Shown: piece after piece, positions 1 to 7,718 of the stretch | How positions within the stretch are numbered: position 1 is the stretch's first letter | How the letters are laid out: every line of letters begins with the position of its first letter | From: Oscillospiraceae bacterium | GTDB lineage: Bacteria; Bacillota; Clostridia; Oscillospirales; CAG-382 | Length of the DNA: 64,000 nt | Direction of reading: 5' to 3' | Assembly: GCA_015065165.1 (NCBI GenBank) | Contig: SVQU01000003.1 | Span: forward strand, 1 to 64,000 | Notes under the pieces: model-generated | Seen by the model: only the letters and a program-made list of their open reading frames with translations | What the model was told of the DNA's origin: nothing | The model's database searches: none | Program-made: the position numbers and the translations under genes

Positions 1-60
1 TCTTTTTAATCGCATTGACTTTTGAATTTTGAAAAAACGAGAAAAACGGAGAAAAACGAA

Positions 61-87
61 GAAAACTCGAGGAAACCTCGAGTTTTC
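61..87 (-). terminator. Rho-independent terminator after the tRNA pair
   Basis: A perfect inverted repeat (GAAAACTCGAGG / CCTCGAGTTTTC, 3-base loop) lies directly 3' of the fMet tRNA on the minus strand. On that strand it is followed by T-rich sequence. It may act on both strands. Confidence 0.75.
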
Positions 88-116
88 TTGGCGGCATCTT
101 TTTAGGAACCGCTTCT

Positions 117-192
<76 letters not shown>

Positions 193-231
193 ATATTTAT
201 TTTTACGACGGAAAGTCGTTACACACAAACG

Positions 232-320
232 TGGTGCCGGAAACCGGGCTTGAACCGGTACGAGGGTTTAACCTCACTGGATTTTAAGTCCAGGGCGTCT
301 GCCAATTCCGCCACTCCGGC
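232..320 (-). tRNA. tRNA-Leu (TAA anticodon)
   Basis: This is a class II tRNA with a long variable arm, anticodon TAA, acceptor stem GCCGGAG/TTCCGGC, T-arm ACCGG-TTCAAGC-CCGGT, A73 discriminator and encoded CCA. The long variable arm and A73 agree with leucine identity. Confidence 0.95.
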
Positions 321-335
321 ATAGCCAGCTTGATT

Positions 336-364
336 ATATTACCACAAACGGCAGGATATGTCAA
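336..364 (-). promoter_or_regulatory. Sigma-A promoter of the tRNA-Leu/tRNA-fMet unit
   Basis: On the minus strand TTGACA (359-364) and TAATAT (336-341) are separated by 17 bp, placing the start about 10 bases upstream of tRNA-Leu. Confidence 0.75.
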
Positions 365-425
365 CCCCCTATTTTAAAAAAATGCAAGTTTTAAATCGGG
401 GATTTTTGACAAACCTCATCACGAA

Positions 426-971
426 TCAGTTAAGCATAAGGCGGTTCTTTTTAAGCACGTTTACTATAAGGGGGATAGCAATTAATTGCAAAATCAAACC
501 CGAAACGCCGTTGAGAACCGTATTTACCCAGATATAGGACAATGCAATTTCACCCTGTGCCTCGCCAAGGAAGATAAGAAGAAACATCACCGCGCCCCAA
601 ACGATTCTGCCGCAAACCATAGCGGTTATAAGCGCGATATAGTTCATAAAAATATTTTTACCGAGCTTTTTATAAAGCAAGCCCGCAACGAAACCATAGG
701 TTCCAAGCTCGAAGGCCATTGCCACCGCGGTGGGCATAAGGGCAGGCATAGAAAACACAACGCTACGCAAAAGCGGTGTGGCAACACCCACCAACAAGCC
801 CCAAGAGGGACCGCAAACGAAGCCGCAGATAAAAATCGGCAAATGCATAGGCAAAAGTGCCTTGCCGATTTGGGGGATTTGGGCAGTAAGAAAGGGCAAT
901 AAAAGCCCCAACGCCATAAACATAGAGGAATATAGAAGGCGCGCCAACGTCAAGTTTGTTTTTCTGGACAT
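426..971 (-). CDS. ECF transporter S component
   Basis: This 181-residue, very hydrophobic protein has about six membrane segments and matches the substrate-binding (S) subunits of energy-coupling factor vitamin transporters. The central stretch with LPMHLPIFICGF, then GLLVGVATPLLRS and MPTAVAMAFELGTYG is characteristic of the family. S components capture a vitamin or its precursor in the membrane and pair with a shared EcfA/A'/T module, which is not encoded here, so this looks like a group II (solitary) S gene. The substrate cannot be read from the sequence; pantothenate- or thiamine-type relatives are possible. It has its own promoter at 1005-1033. Confidence 0.8.
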   Translation of the reverse strand: MSRKTNLTLARLLYSSMFMALGLLLPFLTAQIPQIGKALLPMHLPIFICGFVCGPSWGLLVGVATPLLRSVVFSMPALMPTAVAMAFELGTYGFVAGLLYKKLGKNIFMNYIALITAMVCGRIVWGAVMFLLIFLGEAQGEIALSYIWVNTVLNGVSGLILQLIAIPLIVNVLKKNRLMLN

Positions 972-1004
972 ATCAATTTATCACTTTCAAAAGTTTCTGA
1001 CAAC

Positions 1005-1033
1005 AGTATACCACACAATACGTGCTTTTTCAA
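1005..1033 (-). promoter_or_regulatory. Sigma-A promoter of the ECF S component gene
   Basis: On the minus strand TTGAAA (1028-1033) is followed after 17 bp by TATACT (1005-1010), 34 bp upstream of the start codon. It is back to back with the plus-strand promoter at 1045-1073. Confidence 0.7.
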
Positions 1034-1044
1034 GTCCTTTTACC

Positions 1045-1073
1045 TTGACAACGGCATTTAGGTTGTATAAAAT
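1045..1073 (+). promoter_or_regulatory. Sigma-A promoter of the GNAT/ABC operon
   Basis: TTGACA (1045-1050), 17 bp spacer, TAAAAT (1068-1073). The GNAT start codon follows 28 bp downstream. Confidence 0.7.
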
Positions 1074-1101
1074 AAGGGTAACGATTTTGCAGGGGAATTT
1101 T

Positions 1102-1587
1102 ATGGTTATAAGAAACGCTACAGCCAAGGATTTAGACAGAATTATGGAAATATATGCCGAAGCGAAGATTTTCATGCAAAGCTACGGCAACAAAAACCAA
1201 TGGTCGGGCGCATACCCCGAAAAAGAGCTTTTGGAAAGGGATATAGCCAACCAAAACTGCTTTGTTTGCGATGACGGCGGTTTTATAAAGGGCGTATTTT
1301 GTCTGTTTAAGGGGCCCGACGTTACCTACGCGAAGATATATGACGGCGAATGGCCCAACGAGAGAGATTATTTTGTGATTCACAGAATTGCAATATCCCA
1401 CCGAGGCGAGGGCATTGCCGAAAGGTGTTATGATTTTGCCCTTGAAAAGACGGGTGTTTTAAGAATTGACACCCACAAAGACAACCTACCTATGCAGAAA
1501 TCACTTTTGAAAAACGGGTTTATTAAATGCGGTATTATCCACCTTTTATCGGGGGACGAGAGAATAGCGTTTTGCAAAACCATTTAA
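1102..1587 (+). CDS. GNAT family N-acetyltransferase
   Basis: This 161-residue protein has the GNAT fold. The N-terminal strand (MVIRNATAKDLDRIMEIY) is typical of the family, the core IHRIAISHRGEGIAERCYDFA is a weakened version of the acetyl-CoA pyrophosphate loop, and RIDTHKDNLPMQKSLLKNGF is the classic C-terminal GNAT segment. It should transfer an acetyl group to an amine, but the substrate is unknown. I chose the ATG at 1102 because AGGGG lies just upstream and residue 1 then begins the domain; the frame stays open much further upstream. It is the first gene of a four-gene plus-strand operon. Confidence 0.85.
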   Translation: MVIRNATAKDLDRIMEIYAEAKIFMQSYGNKNQWSGAYPEKELLERDIANQNCFVCDDGGFIKGVFCLFKGPDVTYAKIYDGEWPNERDYFVIHRIAISHRGEGIAERCYDFALEKTGVLRIDTHKDNLPMQKSLLKNGFIKCGIIHLLSGDERIAFCKTI

Positions 1588-1611
1588 ACCATCGCGGTTC
1601 GGAGAAAAAAT

Positions 1612-3390
1612 ATGTTATTCGGTAAACACATAAACAAATATTATATTAAATACGGTCCGCTGTTGTTATTGGGTATTCTTTCGCTGGTTTTGGTTGACTA
1701 TATGCAGCTTATTGTGCCCGAATTATACAGAACCGTTATAAACGGTATCAACGACGGATATGTAATACAGGACGGCGTAAGCCGCGCCTTTGACATTGCA
1801 TTTTTGCTTGACGAAATATGCCGTCCGCTGATTTTTGTTATTTTGTGTATGGTGTTCGGCAGATTTTTATGGCGAATATGCTTCTTCGGTGCGGGAATAA
1901 GAATCGAAACTGCATTGAGAAGCCGTATGTTCGACAGATGCAGAGAGCTTTCGCAAAACTACTATCAGCGCAACAAGGTGGGCAACCTTATGTCGCTGTT
2001 CACCAACGACCTTGAAACCGTGCAGGATTGCTTCGGAATGGGCATTATGATGTTTTGCGATGCCCTTTTGCTGGGTGCGCTTGCCGTTATTAAAATGGCG
2101 AGAATGAACCTGCTTCTCACCTTCCTTTCGATGATACCTATGGCAATAATGCTTGCAAGCGGTTTGATTCTGGGCAAATATATGACCTTAAGGTGGGAAA
2201 AAAGGCAGGAAGCCTTCTCATCCCTATCCGACTTTTCGCAGGAAAGCTTTGCGGGAATATCGGTAATAAAAGCTTTTGTGAAGGAATCCAAGGAGCTTAT
2301 CGCTTTTCGTTGGCTGAACCGCAAAAACGAGGATGCAAATATCCAATATACCAGGCTTTCGGTTATGATGAACATAAGCGTAACCCTGCTTGTGGAATCG
2401 GTTATATGTGTTATTTTGGGATACGGCGGATATTTGGTTTACGGCGGTATTTTCGATGCGGGACAGTTGGTGGAATTTATCGGTTATTTCAGCACTATCG
2501 TTTGGCCGGTTATGGCGGTTTCTCAGCTTATAGAAATGAATTCACGCGGAAAGGCATCGCTGAACCGTATTGGTGAATTGTTGGATTCACTGCCCGAGGT
2601 AATCGACAAAGAGGGGGTAACTGCGCCCGAATCTATAAACGGCGCAATCGAATTCAGGAACCTCACCTTTAGATATCCCGACGGCGATTACGACGTGCTT
2701 TCCAACGCCTCTTTCAAAATAAATGCAGGAGAAAACGTAGGTATAGTAGGAAGAACCGGCGCAGGCAAAACCACCATAGCCGACCTTATTCTGCGAACCT
2801 ACAACGTACCCGACGGCACCGTGTTTATCGATGGGCTTGATATCAATTCCATTCCCATTAAATTTTTAAGAGAAAATGCGGCGTACGTACCTCAGGACAA
2901 TTTCCTGTTCAGCGACACCATCGCAAACAATATTGCTTTCGCTTCGGATTGTGCCGATGCCGACAAAATCGAAAATGCAGCAGTGTTATCCGATATTCAC
3001 GAAAACATTTCCGATTTTCCCCAAAAATACGAAACGGTTTTGGGTGAACGAGGCGTTACCGTTTCGGGCGGACAAAAGCAGAGAATTTCTATCGCCCGTG
3101 CGCTTATGAAGGATGCGAAGATACTTATTCTTGACGACTCGGTATCGGCAGTTGACGTAAAAACCGAAAAGGTAATTTTACAAAACCTAAAAAATACAAG
3201 AAAAGGCAAAACAACAATTCTCGTTGCCCACAGAATAACCACCATTGAGGACATGGACAAGATTATTTTCCTCGACGAGGGTAGGATTCTTGACGTAGGC
3301 ACCCATAACGAGCTTTATGCACGCTGTAATGACTATAGAAACATGGTTGAATTACAGCGATTAAACGATTTGGAATCGAAAATGAGTTAG
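1612..3390 (+). CDS. Heterodimeric ABC exporter, degenerate-site subunit
   Basis: This is a 592-residue half transporter with six membrane segments in the first 310 residues and a C-terminal ATPase domain. Walker A is GRTGAGKTT (380-388), the signature is VSGGQ (484-488), the Walker B region is LILDD (505-509) and the switch histidine is H540. Residue 509 is Asp where active ABC ATPases have the catalytic Glu. That is the mark of the BmrC/TM287-type subunit of heterodimeric multidrug exporters, whose own ATP site hydrolyses poorly. The next gene, 10 bp downstream, supplies the partner. A GGAG precedes the ATG. The exported substrate is unknown. Confidence 0.9.
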   Translation: MLFGKHINKYYIKYGPLLLLGILSLVLVDYMQLIVPELYRTVINGINDGYVIQDGVSRAFDIAFLLDEICRPLIFVILCMVFGRFLWRICFFGAGIRIETALRSRMFDRCRELSQNYYQRNKVGNLMSLFTNDLETVQDCFGMGIMMFCDALLLGALAVIKMARMNLLLTFLSMIPMAIMLASGLILGKYMTLRWEKRQEAFSSLSDFSQESFAGISVIKAFVKESKELIAFRWLNRKNEDANIQYTRLSVMMNISVTLLVESVICVILGYGGYLVYGGIFDAGQLVEFIGYFSTIVWPVMAVSQLIEMNSRGKASLNRIGELLDSLPEVIDKEGVTAPESINGAIEFRNLTFRYPDGDYDVLSNASFKINAGENVGIVGRTGAGKTTIADLILRTYNVPDGTVFIDGLDINSIPIKFLRENAAYVPQDNFLFSDTIANNIAFASDCADADKIENAAVLSDIHENISDFPQKYETVLGERGVTVSGGQKQRISIARALMKDAKILILDDSVSAVDVKTEKVILQNLKNTRKGKTTILVAHRITTIEDMDKIIFLDEGRILDVGTHNELYARCNDYRNMVELQRLNDLESKMS

Positions 3391-3400
3391 GTGTAAAAAT

Positions 3401-5284
3401 ATGTACGAATACTTCCCTTTACTTATTGTGGGCGCGGTTATCGGTTTGGCATCGGTTATATTTATCATTGCTTACGCCATGATAAAGGACAAAAAAGAAG
3501 CCATCGGATTTGACCGAAATATGAAAGACGGCGAAATTACAAAGCGACTTTTGAAATATGCTCGCCCTTATACGAAAAATTTCGTTTTCGTGTTGGTTAT
3601 AATGCTTTTTTCCATTTCTTACGATATTATTGCCCCCACACTTGTGGGAAACATCGAGGAAATGATAAAGTCCGATTTTCAATTGAACGCCCTTTGGTCA
3701 TACGTAGCAATTTATGCGGGAATCCTTGCGGTTTCATTAATATGCACCTACGTTCAGGCGATAGTTTTACAAAAAACCGGTCAAAAAATTCTTTCTTCTT
3801 TGCGAGAGGATTTATTTTCTCACATAGAAAGCCTTTCCCATAATCAGTTGAACCAAACACCCGTGGGCAAATTGGTAACCCGTGTAACCAACGACACCAA
3901 CGCAATTTCGATGATGTTCACCAACATTTTGGTTAACCTTGCGAAGAACGTTTTTATAATCTTCGGTGTTATCGGAGCAATGCTGTGTCTTAACTATATG
4001 CTCACGCTTATGGTCCTCTGCTTTGCCCCCTTTATCGTTATTTTTACGGTTATATTCCGCAAGTTCTCGCGCAAGGCATACCGCGAGGTAAAAGACGGAA
4101 CAACAGATATAAACACCTTTTTGTCCGAGCATCTTTCGGGTATGAAAATTATACAAATCTTCAATCGCGAAGAGAAAAAATCCAAAGAATTCAACGAGAA
4201 AAACAACCGTTTGGGCAAGGCTAAGCACAGACAGATTTTTGTTTTCGGCATATTCCGTCCTATGGTTTATATGCTTTATATCTCATCGGTTTTATGTCTT
4301 TTTTATCTTGGCGGACGAGGATATATCAACGATATAACCTTTCTTGGGCAAAAGATTACCGGCGGTGTTATCGTTTCCTTTTATATGTACATAAACAAAT
4401 TCTTCAACCCTATACAGAGCCTTGCCGAGCAATTCAACTGGCTTCAATCGGCATTTGCTTCGGCAGAGAAAATTTTCACCGTTTTTGACATCAAACCCGA
4501 GGTTGTAGACAGCGAGAATGCCATTGAACTGGAAAACGTAAAGGGCGATATCGAATTCCGCAACGTATGGTTTGCATACAAAGACGAGGATTGGGTTTTA
4601 AAGGACGTTTCCTTTAAGGTCAGCGCAGGACAGACCGTAGCGTTTTGCGGTTCTACCGGTTCGGGTAAAACAACTATTCTTTCGCTTATATGCCGTAATT
4701 ACGATATTCAGCGAGGCGAAATTTTCATTGACGGAATTGAAATCAGAAAAATCAAAATCGCATCTCTCAGAAAACATTTTGGGCAAATGCTTCAAGACGT
4801 ATTTCTGTTTTCGGGAACCATACGCTCGAACATTCTTCTGAGAGAAGAAGGCATTGGCGACGACCAAGTTATGGAAGCATGCAGATATGTAAATGCCGAC
4901 AAGCTTATCGCCAAGCTTCCGAAAGGGCTTGACGAAGAAGTAAGAGAACGGGGAAGCAATTTCTCGGCAGGTCAAAGACAGCTTATTTCCTTTGCAAGAA
5001 CCATTATACACAAGCCCGAAATTATGATTCTTGACGAGGCTACGGCAAACATCGACACCGAAACCGAGGTATTGATTCAGGACAGCCTTGAAAAGCTTAT
5101 GAATATCGGCACCCTGCTTATAGTCGCCCACAGACTTTCCACAATACGCCACGCAGACAACATTATATATTTGTCTCACGGCGAAATTATCGAACTGGGT
5201 TCTCATACCGAACTGCTTGAGAAAAAAGGCAGATATTACGAATTATACAAGCTTCAGCAGGACAAAGCACTGCTAAAAAAATAA
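3401..5284 (+). CDS. Heterodimeric ABC exporter, catalytic subunit
   Basis: This 627-residue half transporter pairs with the preceding gene. It has six membrane segments up to about residue 345, Walker A GSTGSGKTT (417-425), signature FSAGQ (521-525) and Walker B IMILDE (541-546) with the catalytic Glu546 intact. The atypical signature SAGQ and canonical Glu are what is expected of the BmrD/TM288-type partner: together the two subunits form one active and one degenerate nucleotide site. Its N-terminus has an extra hydrophobic segment (residues 5-28) before the usual transmembrane domain. Confidence 0.9.
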   Translation: MYEYFPLLIVGAVIGLASVIFIIAYAMIKDKKEAIGFDRNMKDGEITKRLLKYARPYTKNFVFVLVIMLFSISYDIIAPTLVGNIEEMIKSDFQLNALWSYVAIYAGILAVSLICTYVQAIVLQKTGQKILSSLREDLFSHIESLSHNQLNQTPVGKLVTRVTNDTNAISMMFTNILVNLAKNVFIIFGVIGAMLCLNYMLTLMVLCFAPFIVIFTVIFRKFSRKAYREVKDGTTDINTFLSEHLSGMKIIQIFNREEKKSKEFNEKNNRLGKAKHRQIFVFGIFRPMVYMLYISSVLCLFYLGGRGYINDITFLGQKITGGVIVSFYMYINKFFNPIQSLAEQFNWLQSAFASAEKIFTVFDIKPEVVDSENAIELENVKGDIEFRNVWFAYKDEDWVLKDVSFKVSAGQTVAFCGSTGSGKTTILSLICRNYDIQRGEIFIDGIEIRKIKIASLRKHFGQMLQDVFLFSGTIRSNILLREEGIGDDQVMEACRYVNADKLIAKLPKGLDEEVRERGSNFSAGQRQLISFARTIIHKPEIMILDEATANIDTETEVLIQDSLEKLMNIGTLLIVAHRLSTIRHADNIIYLSHGEIIELGSHTELLEKKGRYYELYKLQQDKALLKK

Positions 5285-5300
5285 AAAAGGAGACAGGACA

Positions 5301-6428
5301 GTGAACACAACCGAATTGATGTTTAATGCAATAAAATCGCAATTCCCTTGGGCGGACTGTCCTTTGGCTGACGCAGAGGAAATTTCCGCAGACCTTATTT
5401 CGGAAGCGTATAATATTGCGGTAAAGCAGGATTTGGGGCATTTAGTTGCATCTGCCTGCGAAAAAATCGCTGATGAAAGCACAAAAAAGGAATTTTCAAA
5501 AAAGAAATTAACGGCAATTTTCAGGCGCGAACAGATTAGCTTTGAAGAAAAAAAGATTTTTAATCTTTTTGATACGAACGAAATAGACTATATTCCTTTA
5601 AAGGGCAGTGTTATAAAGAAATTCTACCCCGAGGAATGGATGCGTACAAGCAGCGACACGGACATTTTAATTCGCCCCGAGAACGGCGAAAGGGCGTTAT
5701 CCCTCTTAACCGAGGCTTTGGGGTATAAATACGAGGGAAAAAGCGCAAAGGATTACCAATTATTTTCGGAAAACGGTGTGCATATAGAATTGCACTATTC
5801 ACCCGAAAGCGGAAACCCGAAAACCGACAAGGTGTTATCGCAAATTTGGGACTATGCCGTTAAGGGTGAAAATACCCACCGATATGACCTAACCCCCGAA
5901 TTTTTGTTGTTTTATACCGTCGCCCACGCTTTGTATCATTTTTTAGGCGGCGGGTGCGGAGTTAAGCCCTTTTTGGACGTTTGGGTTATGGAATCCAAAA
6001 TGGAATATGATATAAACAAGCTTTCGGCGCTTATAAATGAATGTGGGATTGAAAAATTTTATATTTCCTTTAAGGCACTTTCCGAGGTTTGGTTTGGAAA
6101 AGCAGAGCACACCGACATCACCCGTAATATGGAAGATTATATTTTTATGGGCGGTGTTTACGGCAACCGCGAGAATTTGGGCAAGGCAAGTTTACACAAA
6201 AATGGCAGCAAGCTTAAATATTTGTATTCCCGTATTTTCAAGCCAAGAAAATATTTAGAGCTTCAATATCCCAACCTTGAAAATCACCCTATGTTACTTC
6301 CCTATTATCAGATAAAGCGTTGGTTCAACCTTTTCAACGGCAACCGTCGAAGGGACGTAACGGCAGAGCTTCAGGGAAGCTTAAAAAACGACGAAACGGC
6401 AAAATTATTTGATATTCTTGAAATATAA
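5301..6428 (+). CDS. Nucleotidyltransferase-fold protein (NTP_transf_5 family)
   Basis: This 375-residue protein carries the hallmarks of the uncharacterised NTP_transf_5 nucleotidyltransferases: IPLKGSVIKKFYP (98-110) followed by RTSSDTDILI, whose D119-x-D121 pair would bind the metal-nucleotide. Members often sit with surface polysaccharide or ABC export genes, and no reaction is established for this one. The start is GTG at 5301 because AAGGAGA is spaced correctly upstream. It is 16 bp after the ABC pair and presumably cotranscribed. Confidence 0.7.
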   Translation: MNTTELMFNAIKSQFPWADCPLADAEEISADLISEAYNIAVKQDLGHLVASACEKIADESTKKEFSKKKLTAIFRREQISFEEKKIFNLFDTNEIDYIPLKGSVIKKFYPEEWMRTSSDTDILIRPENGERALSLLTEALGYKYEGKSAKDYQLFSENGVHIELHYSPESGNPKTDKVLSQIWDYAVKGENTHRYDLTPEFLLFYTVAHALYHFLGGGCGVKPFLDVWVMESKMEYDINKLSALINECGIEKFYISFKALSEVWFGKAEHTDITRNMEDYIFMGGVYGNRENLGKASLHKNGSKLKYLYSRIFKPRKYLELQYPNLENHPMLLPYYQIKRWFNLFNGNRRRDVTAELQGSLKNDETAKLFDILEI

Positions 6429-6450
6429 GACGGAATATAATAAAAACAAC

Positions 6451-6477
6451 AAACCCTCGATGATTCATCGAGGGTTT
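6451..6477. terminator. Bidirectional terminator between convergent genes
   Basis: A near-perfect palindrome AAACCCTCGATGA / TCATCGAGGGTTT, flanked by A-rich sequence on the left and T-rich on the right, lies between the convergent genes ending at 6428 and 6492. Confidence 0.8.
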
Positions 6478-6491
6478 TGCTTTTATGCTTG

Positions 6492-7493
6492 TTATTCGGT
6501 TGTTTTCTCGCCGTAGAATTCGGCATACCAAAGAAGCTCGGCTTGTTTTATTTCCTTAAGAAAATCCATATATTCGTTCAAATAAGCTTCTGCCTCGTCC
6601 TCGGTTACGCCGTGGGCAGGCTTTATATAAGACATTTCATAGGCGTGGGTTTCCATATTAAAATCGGTTATGCGCTTCATTCTGGAAGCATCATCGGTAT
6701 AAACCCACAAAACACTCCAGGCAAACCCATTTTCGGACTCACCGGTAACACGGAAAACCCGACCGTCATCGAGATAAAACTCTTTCCACTCGTTGTCCTC
6801 TTTGCCCGAATATACTCTGCGTAAAAGCTTCATATCCTTGCCGTAGGTATCTCTGCACAGAACACCGTCCTTGATATAGGAGGTTTCGTATTCCACCATT
6901 TCGCTGTTTATATAGGTTTTTTGGTGGAATTCACTTCCGTCTATAAGTTTGATTTGGAATGTGTCGATATCCTTTGCGTAAAAGTGCTGTTGCACCTGTC
7001 CTTCTTCGGTATATATAATGGTTTGATAAGGGTTGCTGTAATTACACTCCACCGCTTCAACGCACAAGCCGTCCTCATAGGAGGAATATAGCTTTTTCTC
7101 CAATTCGCCGTTTGCTTTGAAATATTCGTAGGATTCGTAAACCTGATATCCGTCCTTAAATACGTCTATGGTAACAGATTCGATTTTCTTCAAAGCTTCA
7201 TCATAATAACGATGGGAATACACAACCACCACACCGTTGGAATATTCTGTGGTTTCATTTACAACCACGCCCTCTACAATTTTCGAATGGTCAACGATTG
7301 TTACGGACGTACCTATTAACGGGTCTGCATCCTTGGATTCATCGTTACTTTCTTCACTATTCGCTCTTTCTGCAACTGAACTTTCTATCACGTCGGATGT
7401 TTGCACAGAGGTATTAGTCTTTTCTTCATCGGGTGCGCAAGCAGAAGAAAGCACCAAAAGCAAACACAATGCGGTTAGAAAAAGTTTTTTCAT
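6492..7493 (-). CDS. Secreted lipoprotein of unknown function
   Basis: This 333-residue protein begins with a lipoprotein signal peptide (MKKLFLTALCLLLVLSSAC) whose lipobox is LSSAC, followed by a Ser/Glu-rich linker. The rest is rich in short beta-strand repeats with alternating Tyr and acidic residues (VVYSHRYYDEALKK, YESYEYFKANGELEKK), somewhat like YwqK/MORN-variant repeats, but I do not recognise a family. An upstream in-frame ATG exists, but the start at 7493 has a good GAGGTGA and puts the signal peptide first. It is probably membrane-anchored on the outer face. Confidence 0.75.
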   Translation of the reverse strand: MKKLFLTALCLLLVLSSACAPDEEKTNTSVQTSDVIESSVAERANSEESNDESKDADPLIGTSVTIVDHSKIVEGVVVNETTEYSNGVVVVYSHRYYDEALKKIESVTIDVFKDGYQVYESYEYFKANGELEKKLYSSYEDGLCVEAVECNYSNPYQTIIYTEEGQVQQHFYAKDIDTFQIKLIDGSEFHQKTYINSEMVEYETSYIKDGVLCRDTYGKDMKLLRRVYSGKEDNEWKEFYLDDGRVFRVTGESENGFAWSVLWVYTDDASRMKRITDFNMETHAYEMSYIKPAHGVTEDEAEAYLNEYMDFLKEIKQAELLWYAEFYGEKTTE

Positions 7494-7718
7494 AACGTTC
7501 ACCTCTTTAATTTTTTGTTCCCATTTCATTTTAACACCCGTACCGTCAAAACACAACATCCGCCTTAGATTCTCCGTATTTTCAATTTTATGCACAAATA
7601 TACAAAAAAATTTTATGCAATATGCCATAGATATATATGAACTTTTTATTGTTTTTATTTATCCAAAGGCCGTGCCCTCTCATATAATGTAACAAGAATA
7701 CATATAAGGGTGATGATT

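Noticed and set aside
7680-7708. Sigma-E-type promoter before the SpoIID-like gene
   Set aside because: The -10-like CATATAAG would place the start after the ribosome binding site.
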